From the NCBI GenBank assembly GCA_015178975.1, contig WHVD01000053.1, forward strand, positions 310,001-374,000: a DNA stretch of 64,000 nt, in the 5' to 3' direction. This document shows, piece by piece, positions 1 to 11,220 of this stretch (the stretch's first letter is position 1; each line of letters begins with the position of its first letter). The notes beneath the pieces are model-generated. The model was given only the letters and a program-made list of their open reading frames with translations. It was not told the DNA's origin and made no database searches. The position numbers and the translations under genes are program-made. The DNA comes from Hysterangium stoloniferum. Lineage: Eukaryota; Basidiomycota; Agaricomycetes; Hysterangiales; Hysterangiaceae.

Positions 1-768
1 ACCCAACCCTCACCTCTCATGTACCCTGTCTCTGGATTATATATTTAAAGTCCCTGAACACATGCTATGTGGACCAACAGTGGATGATTTAGTCTCAACT
101 ATTTATCCAAACATACATGATCCTGAGATTCTTACAGATCAGCTTTTCTTGGAGCAGGCCATTCTCTGTCCTCAAAATTCAGATGTAGATAAAATCCATG
201 ACATACTCTTTGAAAAATTTCCAGGGATTGGCAAACCTACTACAGTGCAGACAATGTCAAAGATGGAGGCAATGAGACATCATATCCTCCTGAGTACTTA
301 AACTCAATCAACTTTGGAGGATTGTCACCAAGTAAATTGCATTTGAAACCTGGAGTACCATTGATGCTTCAAAACTTGGATCCAGGACAAGGACTCTGTA
401 ATGGAACAAGACTCTGGTTAATACAAATGACTCACAGAGTACTTCAAGTAAAGATCATTACAGGACCTTCAGCAGGAGCGCTGGCATTCATCCCTTGAAT
501 AACAATTATTCCAACTACAAAACAAATGCCATTTGAACTGCATCATTGGCAGTTCTTAGTCAGGCTAGCATTTTCTATGACTGTTAATAAGTCACAGGGG
601 TCAATCTTTAAAATTAGTTGGATTGGATCTGCATACTCCTGTGTTCTCCCATGGTCAGTTTTTATGTTGGTGTTTCAAGAGGGACAAATTGGGGAAGAGT
701 GAAAATGCTACTCTATGAAGCTGATATGACTGCAAATGTAGTGTTTAAGGATGTTATTATTGATCCAT
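1..768 (+). pseudogene. Helitron helicase C-terminal fragment (Helitron-1)
   Basis: This is the C-terminal part of a PIF1-like Helitron helicase, cut by the window start. Translated pieces in several frames include VPEHMLCG, a stretch ending in KFPGIGK, PSKLHLKPGVPLM, LQNLDPGQGLCNGT and the terminal motif INKSQG-like SMTVNKSQG. It matches almost residue for residue the longer copy at 34500-35226 in this window. The frame is broken at about 230-240, at 497 (a stop in the IP-TIIPTTKQ region) and near 600. It cannot make a working helicase. In Helitrons this domain unwinds DNA during rolling-circle transposition. Assignment is firm because of the in-window paralogue. Confidence 0.85.
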
Positions 769-1140
769 GAGTAAGTATTCAGCAAGGTTCCAAAAGGAGA
801 CTGACCTATGTTTTAGGTTCAGTGAATTTACAAAAGTATATACTGTAATGTATATAATTCTGAATAATGTACACTTTAATCACTTTAAAAAATAAGTTTC
901 TGAATGAGAATAAATGGACAGCTGGAATGTACAGAAGCCCTCAATATGACATGGTCACAGAAGGTAATACAAAAGTTATGTGATCAAGTATGTGAAAATA
1001 TTATTCCAAGACAGATATGACTGCTGATGTATTTAAAGACATTATTATTGATCCACCAGGTCACAAAGTGACCAAGTAAAGTTGTGGGGTGGTAGCATGG
1101 TGGGGGCTTGCCCCCATGGGTCATAGCCTTGTAAATTATG
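769..1140 (+). other. Helitron-1 3' non-coding tail
   Basis: Non-coding sequence after the helicase stop. It parallels 35227-35518 downstream of Helitron-2: both carry a phrase like ATTATTATTGATCCA twice and end in a GC-rich hairpin (GGGGGC-loop-GCCCCC at about 1102-1118) followed by a ...AGCCTTG boundary. After that point the two copies diverge, so the element end lies near 1128-1133. A hairpin just inside the 3' end is a Helitron hallmark; the usual CTRR terminus is not clear here. Confidence 0.55.
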
Positions 1141-1208
1141 AAAGAGGCTCTAATATCACTAAATGTTGATTACATAATCATTATGTCATATGTTCATTTA
1201 TGGCCATG

Positions 1209-1330
1209 TAATAATATGACAAGCTTAGGAACCCTTGCTATGCTGTGGGGCAGTCACTTCACAACTGGCCCCACAACTTCACTGTGGGCTCCAGCTTGTT
1301 GGGGGGCTTCACCTCCCAAACCCCCCCACA
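1209..1330. repeat. GC-rich hairpin block, copy 1
   Basis: About 120 bp rich in inverted repeats. One stem pairs TGTGGGGC with GCCCCACA, and another pairs TGGGGGG with a C-rich run. A near-identical block lies at 52137-52256, also beside a Helitron helicase. It may be a Helitron terminus or a small structured element. Confidence 0.6.
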
Positions 1331-1394
1331 TCGACAACTTTTAAGTATTTCTGAGACTCGATTGTTTGAGAACAGAAATTTTTCAGAGAACAGA

Positions 1395-1796
1395 AGGTGT
1401 TCAGAGAATGGAAAGTGATCAGAGAATGGAAAGTGATCAGAGAATGGAAAGTGATCAGAGAATGGAAAGTGATCAGAGAATGGAAAGTGTTCAGAGAATG
1501 GAAAATGTTCAGAGAATGGAAAGTGATCAGAGAATGGAAAGTGTTCAGAGAATGGAAAGTGTGCAGAGAATGGAAAGTGTTCAGAGAATGGAAAGTGTTC
1601 AGAGAATGGAAAGTGATTAGAGAATGGAAAGTGTTCAGAGAATGGAAAATGTTCAGAGAATGGAAAGTGTTCAGAGAATGGAAAATGTTCAGAGAATGGA
1701 AAGTGATCAGAGAATGGAAAGTGATCAGAGAATGGAAAGTGTGCAGAGAATGGAAAGTGTTTAGAGAATGGAAAGTGTTCAGAGAATGGAAAGTGT
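1395..1796. repeat. 18-bp minisatellite, about 22 units
   Basis: Tandem array of the unit CAGAGAATGGAAAGTGWT with small variants (GAT, GTT, GTG). Because 18 is a multiple of three and the unit is nearly stop-free, long hexapeptide-repeat frames are open on both strands (for example REWKVI units on plus). I read these ORFs as by-products of the repeat, not genes. Confidence 0.9.
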
Positions 1797-2640
1797 TTAC
1801 AGAAGGAAACAACATTTACAAAGGAAACAATAGTCACAAAAGAAAACAATGGTCAAAAAGGAAACAATGGTCACAAACAGAACAACACTTTCAAAAGGAC
1901 CAATGGGTACAAAAGGAGCAATGGTTACAGAAGGAGCAAAGCTTTCAAAAGAAGCAACAGTTTCAAAGAAGCAACTATTTTAAAAGGGGTAACCATTTCA
2001 ACAGAAGCAACCAATTGATATACATGTATTGTATTGTATTTTAATTTAATGTAATTTATTTTAATGTATTATATTTTAATTTTATTTATTGTATTTTATT
2101 TGGATTTATTGTACCTTATGCTGCTTTAGTGTATTTTATTTTGATTTAATATATTTTACTTTGGTTTATTTCATTTTATTCAATTCTTAAAGATTTTATT
2201 TTTCCCAGAAATCTGTGTAGACCTCCTCCCGGGATTTGCCATCCTTCTCTGGGGAAATAGCTTCACACATGCCTCCATGAGGGGCATGGGAAATTCTTGC
2301 ATGAAGGGTGTGGGAAATACTTCCATAAAGGGCACGGAGAGGTGTGGGAAATGTGCTTGTGAGGGGCACAGGAAATGCCACCATGCATCCAAAAAATACT
2401 CCTGTGGCATCAGAGAATACCTCTGCACATGTGACAGAATACCTCCTCTCATCACAAAATACCTCCATATGTCACAAAGTACTTCTGTGCCTGTCACAAA
2501 ATACTCCTGCAGTGCCGAAAATACTCCTGCAAGCATAGAAATGCTCCCATGGCATCAAAAAAGCTCCTGTGAGTGCAGAAAAGCTTCCAGATTGCTTCCA
2601 CACTGACTAATGTGGTGACTAAGCTGATGGTACCTTTTAC
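1797..2640. repeat. Degenerate short repeats and T-rich tract
   Basis: 1797-1990 continues as a diverged purine-rich repeat (AAGGAACAATGGT-like units). 2020-2195 is a TTTATTT-rich tract. 2270-2590 holds loosely repeated phrases such as GGGAAAT and AAATACTCCTG. No gene is visible. Confidence 0.6.
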
Positions 2641-2829
2641 CTCCCTTCTAAGGGAATTTGGGTGCTCTGCACCCTCACACCATGCTTAAAAACACCCACC
2701 ACCCACCATGCTCCTTTCACTTAGTTGATTAATGAAGCTTTCACATTGTTAAAAGCTGGATCTCTGGGCAGATTTCCCAGTGGATATTCCAGACACTTCC
2801 TGGAACATGTCCACAGAGTTCCCAGGGGC

Positions 2830-3225
2830 TCTGGATGTCCAGAGTCCAGAGAGTTCCAGATATCGAGTGTACAGAAAGACAGAAGGGATAAGAAACTAAG
2901 TTATGACTAAGTTGAGATTAAAACTGGAGTGTAAGTACATGACTATGGAAGATTATATAGTTGTTCCAATAATTGTACTACATATGTATGTATCTAGGAG
3001 TATAATAGAACCTATTTGAAACTGTTCCAAAGTAAATATACAATAGCAAGTCAGATAAATGAGAATACAAGGATGGGGACAGATCAGGGAATAAGAGCAA
3101 GAACAATAAATGAACAAATGAACATCTGTCAACCAGTCAGTTACCAAATGTGGAACAAAGGAAGTGAGTTGGAATATCCATGGATATCTGATACTATCTG
3201 GAAATGGATCCTAACACTATAATGA
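2830..3225 (-). repeat. Diverged relative of LTR-C
   Basis: Blocks match the LTR-C solo copy at 28993-29577 in order: GAGTTCC-ATATCGAG-GTACAGAAAGA near 2848, ATTGTACTAC near 2976, and TTACCAAATGTGGAACAA near 3141. The rest has drifted and the termini are not identifiable. Orientation follows that of the 29-kb copy. Confidence 0.6.
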
Positions 3226-3740
3226 CTAAGTGTGCATATTTCTGGGAAAGCCATGGGTTCTGGGAAAGTTGGAACATTGGCATAGAGAAGGTTCACAGGG
3301 ATGATCTGGTGAAGGTTGGGCCACAGACCAAAGTATCTAGAACAAACACTGGGAGTCTGGCTAGAGTCCAGGCCAGCAAATGACCAAGGACACTTGGAGA
3401 TACTAGCTGGGGAAGGGTGGAGTCTGATGGGGTCTAGGTCATAACAGAAGGTGTCTAGTTGAGGGCAGAATACCAGAACAGGATGTGAAGGGTACTTGAG
3501 GAGTGAGGGTTGGGTTCTGGTGGATTCTGGATCTTAATACTAGTCCAGAAGATAGTTTGGAACCTGATATGATTTCCAGGAAATACTCTGTGGAGTCTCT
3601 GGGAATGGATCTTCACACACATGTGAACAGCTATGTTGCCAAGGTTCACATAGCAAAGAAGTGGTCTAAAAATATTCATGATCACATGACTCTATTTCCA
3701 CACACTAAACCCTAAACCTTGAACCCCAAATCACATGATT
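3226..3740. other. No gene seen
   Basis: Sequence rich in CTGG and TGG steps with no convincing frame, possibly an old decayed LTR. 3741-3780 resembles the region upstream of the Tc1 transposases in this window (ATCACATGATTTG). Confidence 0.5.
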
Positions 3741-3780
3741 TGTTCATGTTCAAGTATAAATACAAGGCATTTGAGCATGC

Positions 3781-4593
3781 TTGTCCCCACAATTCACTAT
3801 GCACACTGTTCTCCCTGCTATTCACAAACACATTATCACTCTGCTCCTCTCTAATGTCTCTGGGCACTCTATTAATCAGACCACTAATTTTAGTATTGGA
3901 GCTATCTCAACAATACACTCTAAATACTATCTTGAGTCTCCCAAGTCCTCTGGTGGTCATACAACTAAGCTTACATATGCTGATATCAGCTATGCTAAGC
4001 ATCTCATTTGCAGGCAGAAAGCTGATAATGCAGTGCAAGTTACCAAGGCTCTTCAGGATGTCACAAATAGGTCCCTCTCCTCCCAAACTGTTCATCATGC
4101 CTTATCCAAGGCTGGCCTAAAACCTGTGGTGGAGAAGAAGTGCCCTCTTCTGAGACAATCTCACAGGAGGGAGCAGCTACAATGGGCAGAGAGATATCAG
4201 GAGTACACTCTGGAGGACTGGAAGAGAGCTGTATTCTCTGATGAGACCAAAATCAATTGTCTTGGGAGAGATGGAAGGAAGTGGTTGTGGAAAAGGATGG
4301 GGGAGGGGTTGACTGATAGGCAGGTGGAGGGAACATTGAAGTTTGGTGGTGGTAGTGTGATGATGTGGGGTTGCATGCTTTGGGAAGGCATTTAACATGC
4401 CACTAGGATTGAAGAGAAGATGGATTCACAGTTTTACTGCTCCATCTTGGAGGATGAACTTCAGCAATCCCTTGAGTTTTACAAAACAACTCCATTTGAT
4501 ATCATCTTCCAGCAGGATAATGATCCAAAGCATCAGCAAACTGGCTCAAAAGTGGTTTGATGACCATGGCTACACTGTTATGAAATAGCCAGC
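3781..4593 (+). pseudogene. Tc1/mariner transposase, truncated copy (Tc1-1)
   Basis: DNA-cutting transposase of the Tc1 superfamily. The helix-turn-helix region (HTTKLTYADISYAKHLI) is followed by the first catalytic Asp in AVFSDETKI and the second in IIFQQDNDPKH. A stop follows WEGI at 4393-4395 and a frameshift lies downstream. The gene then ends abruptly at 4593, before the third catalytic Glu, where an LTR-B begins (TGTTAGGAC). It is therefore truncated by the Gyp-B insertion. The 3' remainder is not found on the other side of that element. Family assignment is secure; activity is excluded. Confidence 0.9.
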
Positions 4594-5388
4594 TGTTAGG
4601 ACTGGAAAACCCACCAGGCTCTGGACCCCATCCTATTTGCACCTGACTCTCTATACCAGGTCACAGTTACCCAGAAAACCTGCCAGGCTCCAGACTCTGC
4701 CTTATAGGCAACTGACCTCTACCTCATGCATCAGTCATTGGACAACCTACCAGGACCCAGGCTTCTCAAACCTACCTGTGCCTGACTCTGCCAGGACCCA
4801 CACACATCAAACCTGTCTATGTCTGACTCCATTTCATGCACCAGTCACTGGATTCCACCCAGACAACCTCTCAGCTCTCTAACTGAGCCCCATTCCCATT
4901 ATGGTCAAATGACCTGTCATGTTTTGGACTCTGCCTCCATTCCATTCCATCCCTAACACCTAGTTTAGTGTTTACTCATCCTGATTTATGTTTACTTGTT
5001 TAGTCTTTCATTATTATCAGATTTAGTATTGCATACATATCACAGTCTATAGTCTAGCTGATGTTTGTACATACAATCTGGTCAGAAAATCAACCAAGTT
5101 TCCTTAGTAACCCTAGCACCTATTCTACTCTATATCCACCTCTCTTCTCACAATGCTATTGACCCCATCAGAGCCCATGGGCTTTCTGACTGGTCTTTTG
5201 ACATCACCTATCACCCATTGACCTATCAACTACACCCAGACTCCCCGGGTTTCCCATCCACTTGTTTGAAATTGGACGCTATGATCTCGTGAGGGTGCAG
5301 CCTACTGTATAAGCTGAAGCCAAGTCCTACTGGAATACCTGTGGGTGTCTCCAGAAACCCTTTGCTAAGCTCTGCATTCCTCTTAACA
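4594..5388 (+). repeat. LTR-B, 5' LTR of Gyp-B1 (diverged)
   Basis: Begins TGTTAGGACTGG and ends CTCTTAACA, followed by the GTATTTTCTGAC leader that also follows the Gyp-B2 5' LTR. It contains the shared motif GGTGCAGCC...AAGCTGAAGCCAAG at about 5294-5328. It is the most diverged LTR-B in the window. Confidence 0.75.
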
Positions 5389-5423
5389 GTATTTTCTGAC
5401 CTGGACTGGCAGATTGTGTCAAT

Positions 5424-7634
5424 ATGCCACCAAGAAAAAAAGCACCCATACAGGAATCATTACCTGGACCCTCGACTCTTCATTCCCTGGTTACTTTGTA
5501 TACCAATCAGACACTCACAAACCAGCTGGATGCCACAGATGAATCCCATATTGAAGAAGTCCTGGAAAACCCAGACAAATCTGAGCATGAGGACAAGTCC
5601 GTGGCCCCTGACAAGGGCAAAGGTGTTGAATATTCCCTGTCTAATTAGTGACTGCCACTTTCAGATCCCACTTCCAAGTTGTTAGCAATCACTTTAGAAA
5701 GATTAATGAATCACATGCTCAGAGAATGCAAAAAGAAGGATCCAGAACCTCCACAGTCAAAAGTCAATGCTCTGGAAACGTTCATGGGTTCCAACCCCAG
5801 CAAACTTTCAACCTTCCTCATGCAATGTCATTTCAATTTCCATGATCAATCTGCCACATTCTCCATGGACCCCAAAAGTCAATTACACACTCTCATACCT
5901 CTTGGGATCTGTGTTGAAATGGTTCAAACTGGCTTTTAGCAGACTTTCTGAGGAAGAGTCGCTCTGCCTTGAAGATTGGAATGCATTGGTTGAAGAGCTA
6001 GAAACAAACTTTGGCCTGTATGACCCAACTGGAGAAGCCAAGAATAGCCTCACTAATCTTTGCATGACGGACAGCTAGTGTATCATGGCTACATTGTCCA
6101 ATTCAACAATCTTGCAGCTCATTGTCAATGGGGTGATCCCCCTCTCCACCACCAGTTCTATGCCAGTCTGCCATCCTGCCTCAAAGATGATGTGTCAAAA
6201 GGAGAAGATGGCAAACCAAAAACACTGTCCTGTATACATACACCTCAAAGCTCAGAACATGGATGCATGCTATTAGGAATGTTGTGCAGAAGTCGCCCAT
6301 GAGACCTCCATGGACAAGGTCAACCAGTCTACAGCCAACAAGCTCAACAACAACATCCCATCAACCAAAAACTCCACACACTCTGACTGGAAGAATGATA
6401 AAAAGTCTTCCAGCAACAACAACAAAGGTCAGCAGTCTGGTAAAAAAACCAGAAAACCAGACCTTACAGGCAAGCTTGGACCCAATGGCAAACTTACCCC
6501 ACAGGAAAGGCAGTGGCATATGGACAACAGTCTTTGTCTCTTGTGCAGAAAACCTGGTCATCAAGTTCTGGAATGTCTGTTGGCAAAAGCAAACTCTGCA
6601 AAAAGTTGTATAGCCAAGACTTCCTCCACAGAATCCCTGTTGAAGGACAAACTGGTCTCCAATCCAAAAAAAGAGTAAGCAACCCCATGGACTCCGTGCA
6701 GGTTGGGGGTTGCATTACCTCTCCACACAGTCATGAGTTTACTTGTCTTAACACATCTGCTCTTTGAACTCTGACTCATTTTTTCATTAAACTTATGTCT
6801 AATATGATCCTGAAATTCATTTTTCAGCACTCATAGATTCTGGCTCGACTCATTGTTTTTTAGATACAAAATTCATACAAAACAAATATGTTGTCAACTT
6901 ATCTGATAAATCTGGTTGGACTCTGACTTTTTGATGGCACAAGCAATTCAGTTATCACCCAAGCTTGTGACTTATCTATCTGGTTCCTGTGTGGAACATC
7001 TCAGTTGGTCACTTTCTATGTGACCCAGTTAGACTCAAGTTGCTTGTTTGTCCTAGGACATAACTGGCTTACCCATTACAATCTGTTGATTGACTGGGTA
7101 TCAAACAGTATAACTTTCCAGACACCCATGGCACCTGAGATGACTGTATCTGACATGGCCTCCATGGCACCTGCAGCTTCAGTAGCTCCTGTGATCCTTA
7201 TGGCACCCACAGCCATTTCAGCATCCCCAGCCTTTATGGCACCTGCAGCCTCATTAGCCTCTGTGATCCCTATGGCACCCATGGCTTCCCCAGAACCTAC
7301 AGCACCTCCATCTATTTCTCTCATTAATGCTGCAGCATTTAATAGGGCTACAAAAATGGATGGATCCCAGGCATTCACTATCAATTTGAAAGTTGATGAA
7401 GCAACCAGTTGTTTTTCAACCCCAGCATCTGAGGAAATCACAGATCTAGAAGGTGTCCCTGAGAAACACCATGATTTCACAGATGTTTTTCGTAAATGTA
7501 AGGCTGACTGGCTTCCACCCCACAGAGAGTATGACTTAAAAGTCAACCTCAAAGAAGGCACCCAGCCACCCCTTGGATATATCTACCCACTGTCCTCTAT
7601 GGAACTTTCTGCAATCTGGGATTTCCTGCATGAA
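5424..7634 (+). pseudogene. Gyp-B1 gag-protease-RT start, decayed
   Basis: Ty3/Gypsy gag begins MPPRKKAPIQESLPG and runs through a retrotransposon-gag region (PLYL-like WNALVEELETNFG) to a CCHC zinc knuckle, LCLLCRKPGHQVLEC, at about 6532-6577. The protease follows with the active-site signature DSGSTHCFLDTKF near 6838. A low-complexity linker rich in MAPxA repeats lies at 7115-7310. The pre-RT segment EKHHDFTDVFRKCKADW...PPHREYDLK leads to PLGYIYPLSSMEL. Translation then stops because a second LTR-B begins at 7635, so RT, RNase H and integrase are missing. Many frameshifts separate the pieces (for example near 5650, 6060 and 6950). Identified by comparison with Gyp-B2 in this window. Confidence 0.85.
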
Positions 7635-8363
7635 TGTTATGACTGGAATTCCTGCCAGACTCTGGGCACTAACTTATATGCACCTGCACCCTATACACAC
7701 CAATTGTCAGTTTACCGGAATTCCCACCAGACTCCATACATCAGACTTGTCCACACTCGATTTCATTACATCATGTATCAGTCACCGGAATACTCACCAG
7801 ACTGCATCCCTGTCTATGTCTGACCTCATCCCACGCATCAGTCACCAGACCCTACTTGGAAAACCTGTCATCCCTCTCACTGAGCCCCATTCCTGTTTTA
7901 GTCAAATGACCTGTCACGATTTGGACTCTGCTCCGTTCTGTTCTGTTCCTGACACCAAATTTGGTGTTTAATTATCTCATTTTATGTTTTGCTAGTTTCA
8001 TTTTCATTATTACTGGATTTGGTATGTTATTCATTCCACAGTCTATATAATCTGGCAGATGTTGTACATACAATCCAGTCAGAAAATCGGCTTAGATTCC
8101 CCCCAGTAATCTAATACATTTTCTGCTCTAAACTCCTACTTGAATTACACCGCTCACACTAGTCGGAGCCCACGGGCTCTGGTGCATCTATCTCTCTTAT
8201 TTATCTTGACTCCCGACCTCTCGTCCCATGACCTCTGACCTATGACCCCTCGACCCACGAACCCCACCTGGACTCCCTGGGATTCTCGTCCACCTGTCTG
8301 AAATTGGATGACACGATCTCGCGAGGGTGCAGCCTATAAGCTGAAGCCAAGTCCTACCAGATT
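7635..8363 (+). repeat. LTR-B, truncated at its 3' end
   Basis: Starts TGTTATGACTGGAATTCC and carries the shared LTR motif near 8328-8355. It stops about 35 bp short of the expected CCCTAACA end, where it meets an opposite-strand LTR-B head-to-head at about 8363. Confidence 0.85.
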
Positions 8364-8559
8364 TCCCGCAGGGGACATAGACAGGGACGGAGTCCAGTGG
8401 GTATTCTGGTGACTGATACACAACATAATGAAGTTGAATGTAGACAAGTCTGATGTACGGAGTCCAGCAGGAATTCCGGTAAACTGACAATTGGTGCGTA
8501 TAAGGTGCAGGTGTGTATAAGTTAGTGCCCGGAGTCCGGCGGGAATTCCAGTCGTAACA
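8364..8559 (-). repeat. LTR-B fragment, 3' LTR of Gyp-B2
   Basis: First ~196 bp of an LTR-B on the minus strand, starting at 8559 with TGTTACGACTGG. On the minus strand it is preceded by a purine-rich tract (AAAGGGAGGGTAC, plus-strand 8560-8572), as expected of the polypurine tract before a 3' LTR. The remainder of the LTR is missing. Confidence 0.8.
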
Positions 8560-8768
8560 GTACCCTCCCTTTATGCCAAAGTCCCAAAGAGGGTCTAGAC
8601 CTTGATAAGGTTCTTGTCGGCTACGTGCATGTGTCAAAAGTCATGTCGGTTACACGTATGTGTCAAAGAGTCATGTGATCTGGAAGGTAAGGTTCAGACG
8701 TGACAAGCCTGTATAAAAATTTGAAAAAATGAAATTTCTTCTTCTTTACTTCCCCCATCTTCGCCATT

Positions 8769-9693
8769 ATGGGACCAAAACCAATGCCACAAAGGCCATT
8801 GCTGACTTCCTGGCCCTCCACAGGCAACATCTACCGGGCACTGCTCACCACTGCCCAAATCCTGGCGCAGTGGGAAGAGCAGCGACGACAGTGAGAGGAG
8901 GCAGAGAAGGAAGCCAGGGAGGTCAGGGAGGCCCTGGATAGGGAATACCAGGCACCCATGGCTGCGGAGAAAGTGGCAGAGGAGAAAAGGAAGAGGGATG
9001 AGGAAGAGGCTGTGCAAGTGGCTGCGGTCGCTGTGGGCAAAGTAAGTCCCAAAATTTTCAACTTGTCATTTTTCTTGACTGACTTGTCATTTTCAGCACA
9101 AGGCGACAGAGGTGGAGTCGGAGTCCAAGGGGGAGCTGGGGAGCCCCAACAAGGTGAGTCTTGGTCCGTGGGGTCTCTGTGTAACTAACCAAATCAACAG
9201 AAGGCAAGGAAAGCAGCACCAGTCTGCCTGCCGATGCGGAATGATCTGCGGTGTTCCTGTTGCAATGACTGGAACACAGTGTAATCGGAAGTCTGGGCAG
9301 GGACCAGTGCACGCACCTCAAGGTGAGGTGCTTGCTCATCCACGAGCAACCCATGGGGTCTGGGGCATGGGACGTTAGCAGGACAGATGGGTATTCCAGT
9401 TTGGAAGAGTTTTGGGACGGATTGCTGAGGGCATTGAAGCCTAGAATGAGTTGCTCCAGAAGAGCAACAAGGTACATGTAGTGATGGCCAACGATCTCCG
9501 TGCACTCCACTCGGAACATTTCAAGTTCCTAGTGGAGTATGCTGGTTTTGTTTATGAGGAGCCAGAGGCCAGGAGTTCTGAGGATACTGGGTCAGATGAG
9601 GATGGGGTGCCCACGGAGATAGTGGAGCTACCCGAGGAGATGGCTGAGGCAGGAAAAAAGGAGGCGGGGAAAAAAGATAGCCCCATAAAGTAG
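8769..9693 (+). pseudogene. Antisense spliced gene inside Gyp-B2 (unknown function)
   Basis: Lies between the Gyp-B2 chromodomain and 3' LTR but on the opposite strand. From ATG 8769 the frame reads MGPKPMPQRPLL..., then a Lys/Glu-rich coiled-coil-like stretch (EEKRKRDEEEAVQ). Intron 1 (9042-9096, GTAAGT...TTTTCAG with a CTGAC branch point) and intron 2 (9154-9200, GTGAGT...CAACAG with CTAAC) splice in phase. Exon 3 carries a Cys-rich segment (LRCSCCNDW). The final acidic exon (SEDTGSDEDGVPTEIVELPEE) ends in a Lys-rich tail at 9693. Breaks include TGA in place of a likely CGA (RRQ-stop-EEAEKEA) and a TAA after DWNTV. I recall similar coiled-coil plus Cys-rich predicted proteins in mushroom-forming fungi but cannot verify this. 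Exon 3 boundaries are uncertain. Confidence 0.55.
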
Positions 9694-9806
9694 ACTGAAA
9701 AATAAAATAAAACTTGATAATAATTTTTTGAACATATAAGAGTAAAGCATGAAAAGCATAAGAATTGAAGTCCACAGAAAGTCTGCTTAAGGACTTGAAA
9801 GACATG

Positions 9807-11220
9807 TCAGAACCTGTAAAAGCAAAGAGAGACATAGGGCAATAGGGAATAATGAAAATGAGTCCAAATGTAACACGGGGTCTGCAGAGTGCAGTCAGAG
9901 AGATGATAGTGGTCCAGGTTTGAGTGGGTAAGCTGTATGAAAGTCAGTAATGATTTCCAACTGAGTTCCATGGCCAAAATCCATGAAATTTCTTCATCAG
10001 TGCCCTCATAACCTGCCGACTTGACCATGTAAAGCAGTTTACAAGTGTGTTGATGCTTGTCAATTTTCGAATCTAAAATTTGCGAGATTTCAAACTCAGG
10101 TTCTCCATCAATAATGACTGGAGGGGGCGGAGATTGCATGCAATCTGGGATAGTGTTAGCAGTACAAGGTTCTAACATAGAAACATGAAATACTGGGTGT
10201 ACCGTGCACATGCTATCCGGAAGCCATAGGGTCCAAGAGACTGAACCTACTTGTGCGATTATTTCAAATGGACCTAAATATTTTTCAGCAAGCTTTTTCG
10301 ATGGATGGGTAGTCCAGAAGAATTGAGCTTTGACAAAAACATGATTGCCAATCTTGAAGTTTGGTGGCAGAATCCAGTGTTTGTCCACTGAAAGTTGATA
10401 TTGCATTGGGTGGACTTTATTGCAGTCTGGAGTTCCTTGTGGAGCTCATGGAGGTTCGTGGTGAACTCTTGAGTGTGAGCAGAGGTGAGATTTCATTCTG
10501 GATGTACTGTAATATTTGGATTATATCCTTTATTTGCAAAGAATGGGGAAACCCCAGTAGTGGCTGAGGGTGCATTGTTGTAAGCAAATTCTGCAAGTGG
10601 TAACAAGGATTTCCAATTGTCCTGTTGGTAATTGCAATATATGCAGAGATATTGTTCCAATGTCTGGTTGACGTGTTCAGTTTGTCCATCGCCTTCCAGC
10701 TGTTGTCCAGACGTGAAATGTAATTTCATGTCCAAGGATTTCCTGAGGGATCTAAAGAAGTGAGACATGAACTCTGATCCTCGATCGGAAGTTACATGGG
10801 ATGGAACTCCGTGCTTGGAAAATACATGGATAATAAAAAGTTCTGCTAACTGCATGGACGTAATTGTATCATATGTAGGGATGAATATACCATGTTTTGA
10901 GAATCTGTCAACAATGACTAGAATGGCGGAAAAGCCTTCGGAATCCCGGTAGGTGTTCAATGAAATCCATAGAGATAGAATTCCACGGGTGTTCCGGTAC
11001 CAGGAGTTGTTTCAAAAGGCCATATGGCTTGTGTCGCTGAGATTTCGAGCAGGGACAAGTAGTGCAAGATTTACAATAATGCTTAATGAATCCATGGACT
11101 CTGGGCCAAGTGTATTCTCTTCTTATTAATGATAGAGTTTTGTTGTAGCCAAAATGTCCTGAAAGTGGATGATCATGTTTGTACTGAAGGATCCTGAGGT
11201 GGAGGCCATTGGAGTCCAGT
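9807..11220 (-). pseudogene. Gyp-B2 integrase and chromodomain
   Basis: On the minus strand the HHCC zinc region (VHGFIKHYCKSCTTC) at about 11100-11030 leads to the DDE core. The first Asp lies in SISMDFIEHLPG, the second in VTSDRGSEFMSHFF and the Glu region in GQTEHVNQTLEQYL. The C-terminal part (KKLAEKYLGPFEIIAQVG) is followed by a chromodomain (EFEISQILDSKID ... YMVKSAGYEGTDEEISWI). The usual KWKGY signature has drifted to VKSAGYEG. A stop near 10493 and a frameshift near 10420 break it. In chromoviruses this domain tethers integration to histone marks. The 5' edge is the Gyp-A insertion at 11220/11221. Confidence 0.88.

Noticed and set aside
1395..1796. CRISPR array
   Set aside because: Units are contiguous with no spacers, and the setting is eukaryotic.
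1259..2044. Long ORFs over the 18-bp repeat on both strands
   Set aside because: They consist only of the repeat unit read in different frames; nothing suggests translation.
9058..9519. Minus-strand ORF of 153 codons opposite the antisense gene
   Set aside because: The plus strand has in-phase introns and biased composition; the minus ORF lacks any recognisable feature and is the shadow.
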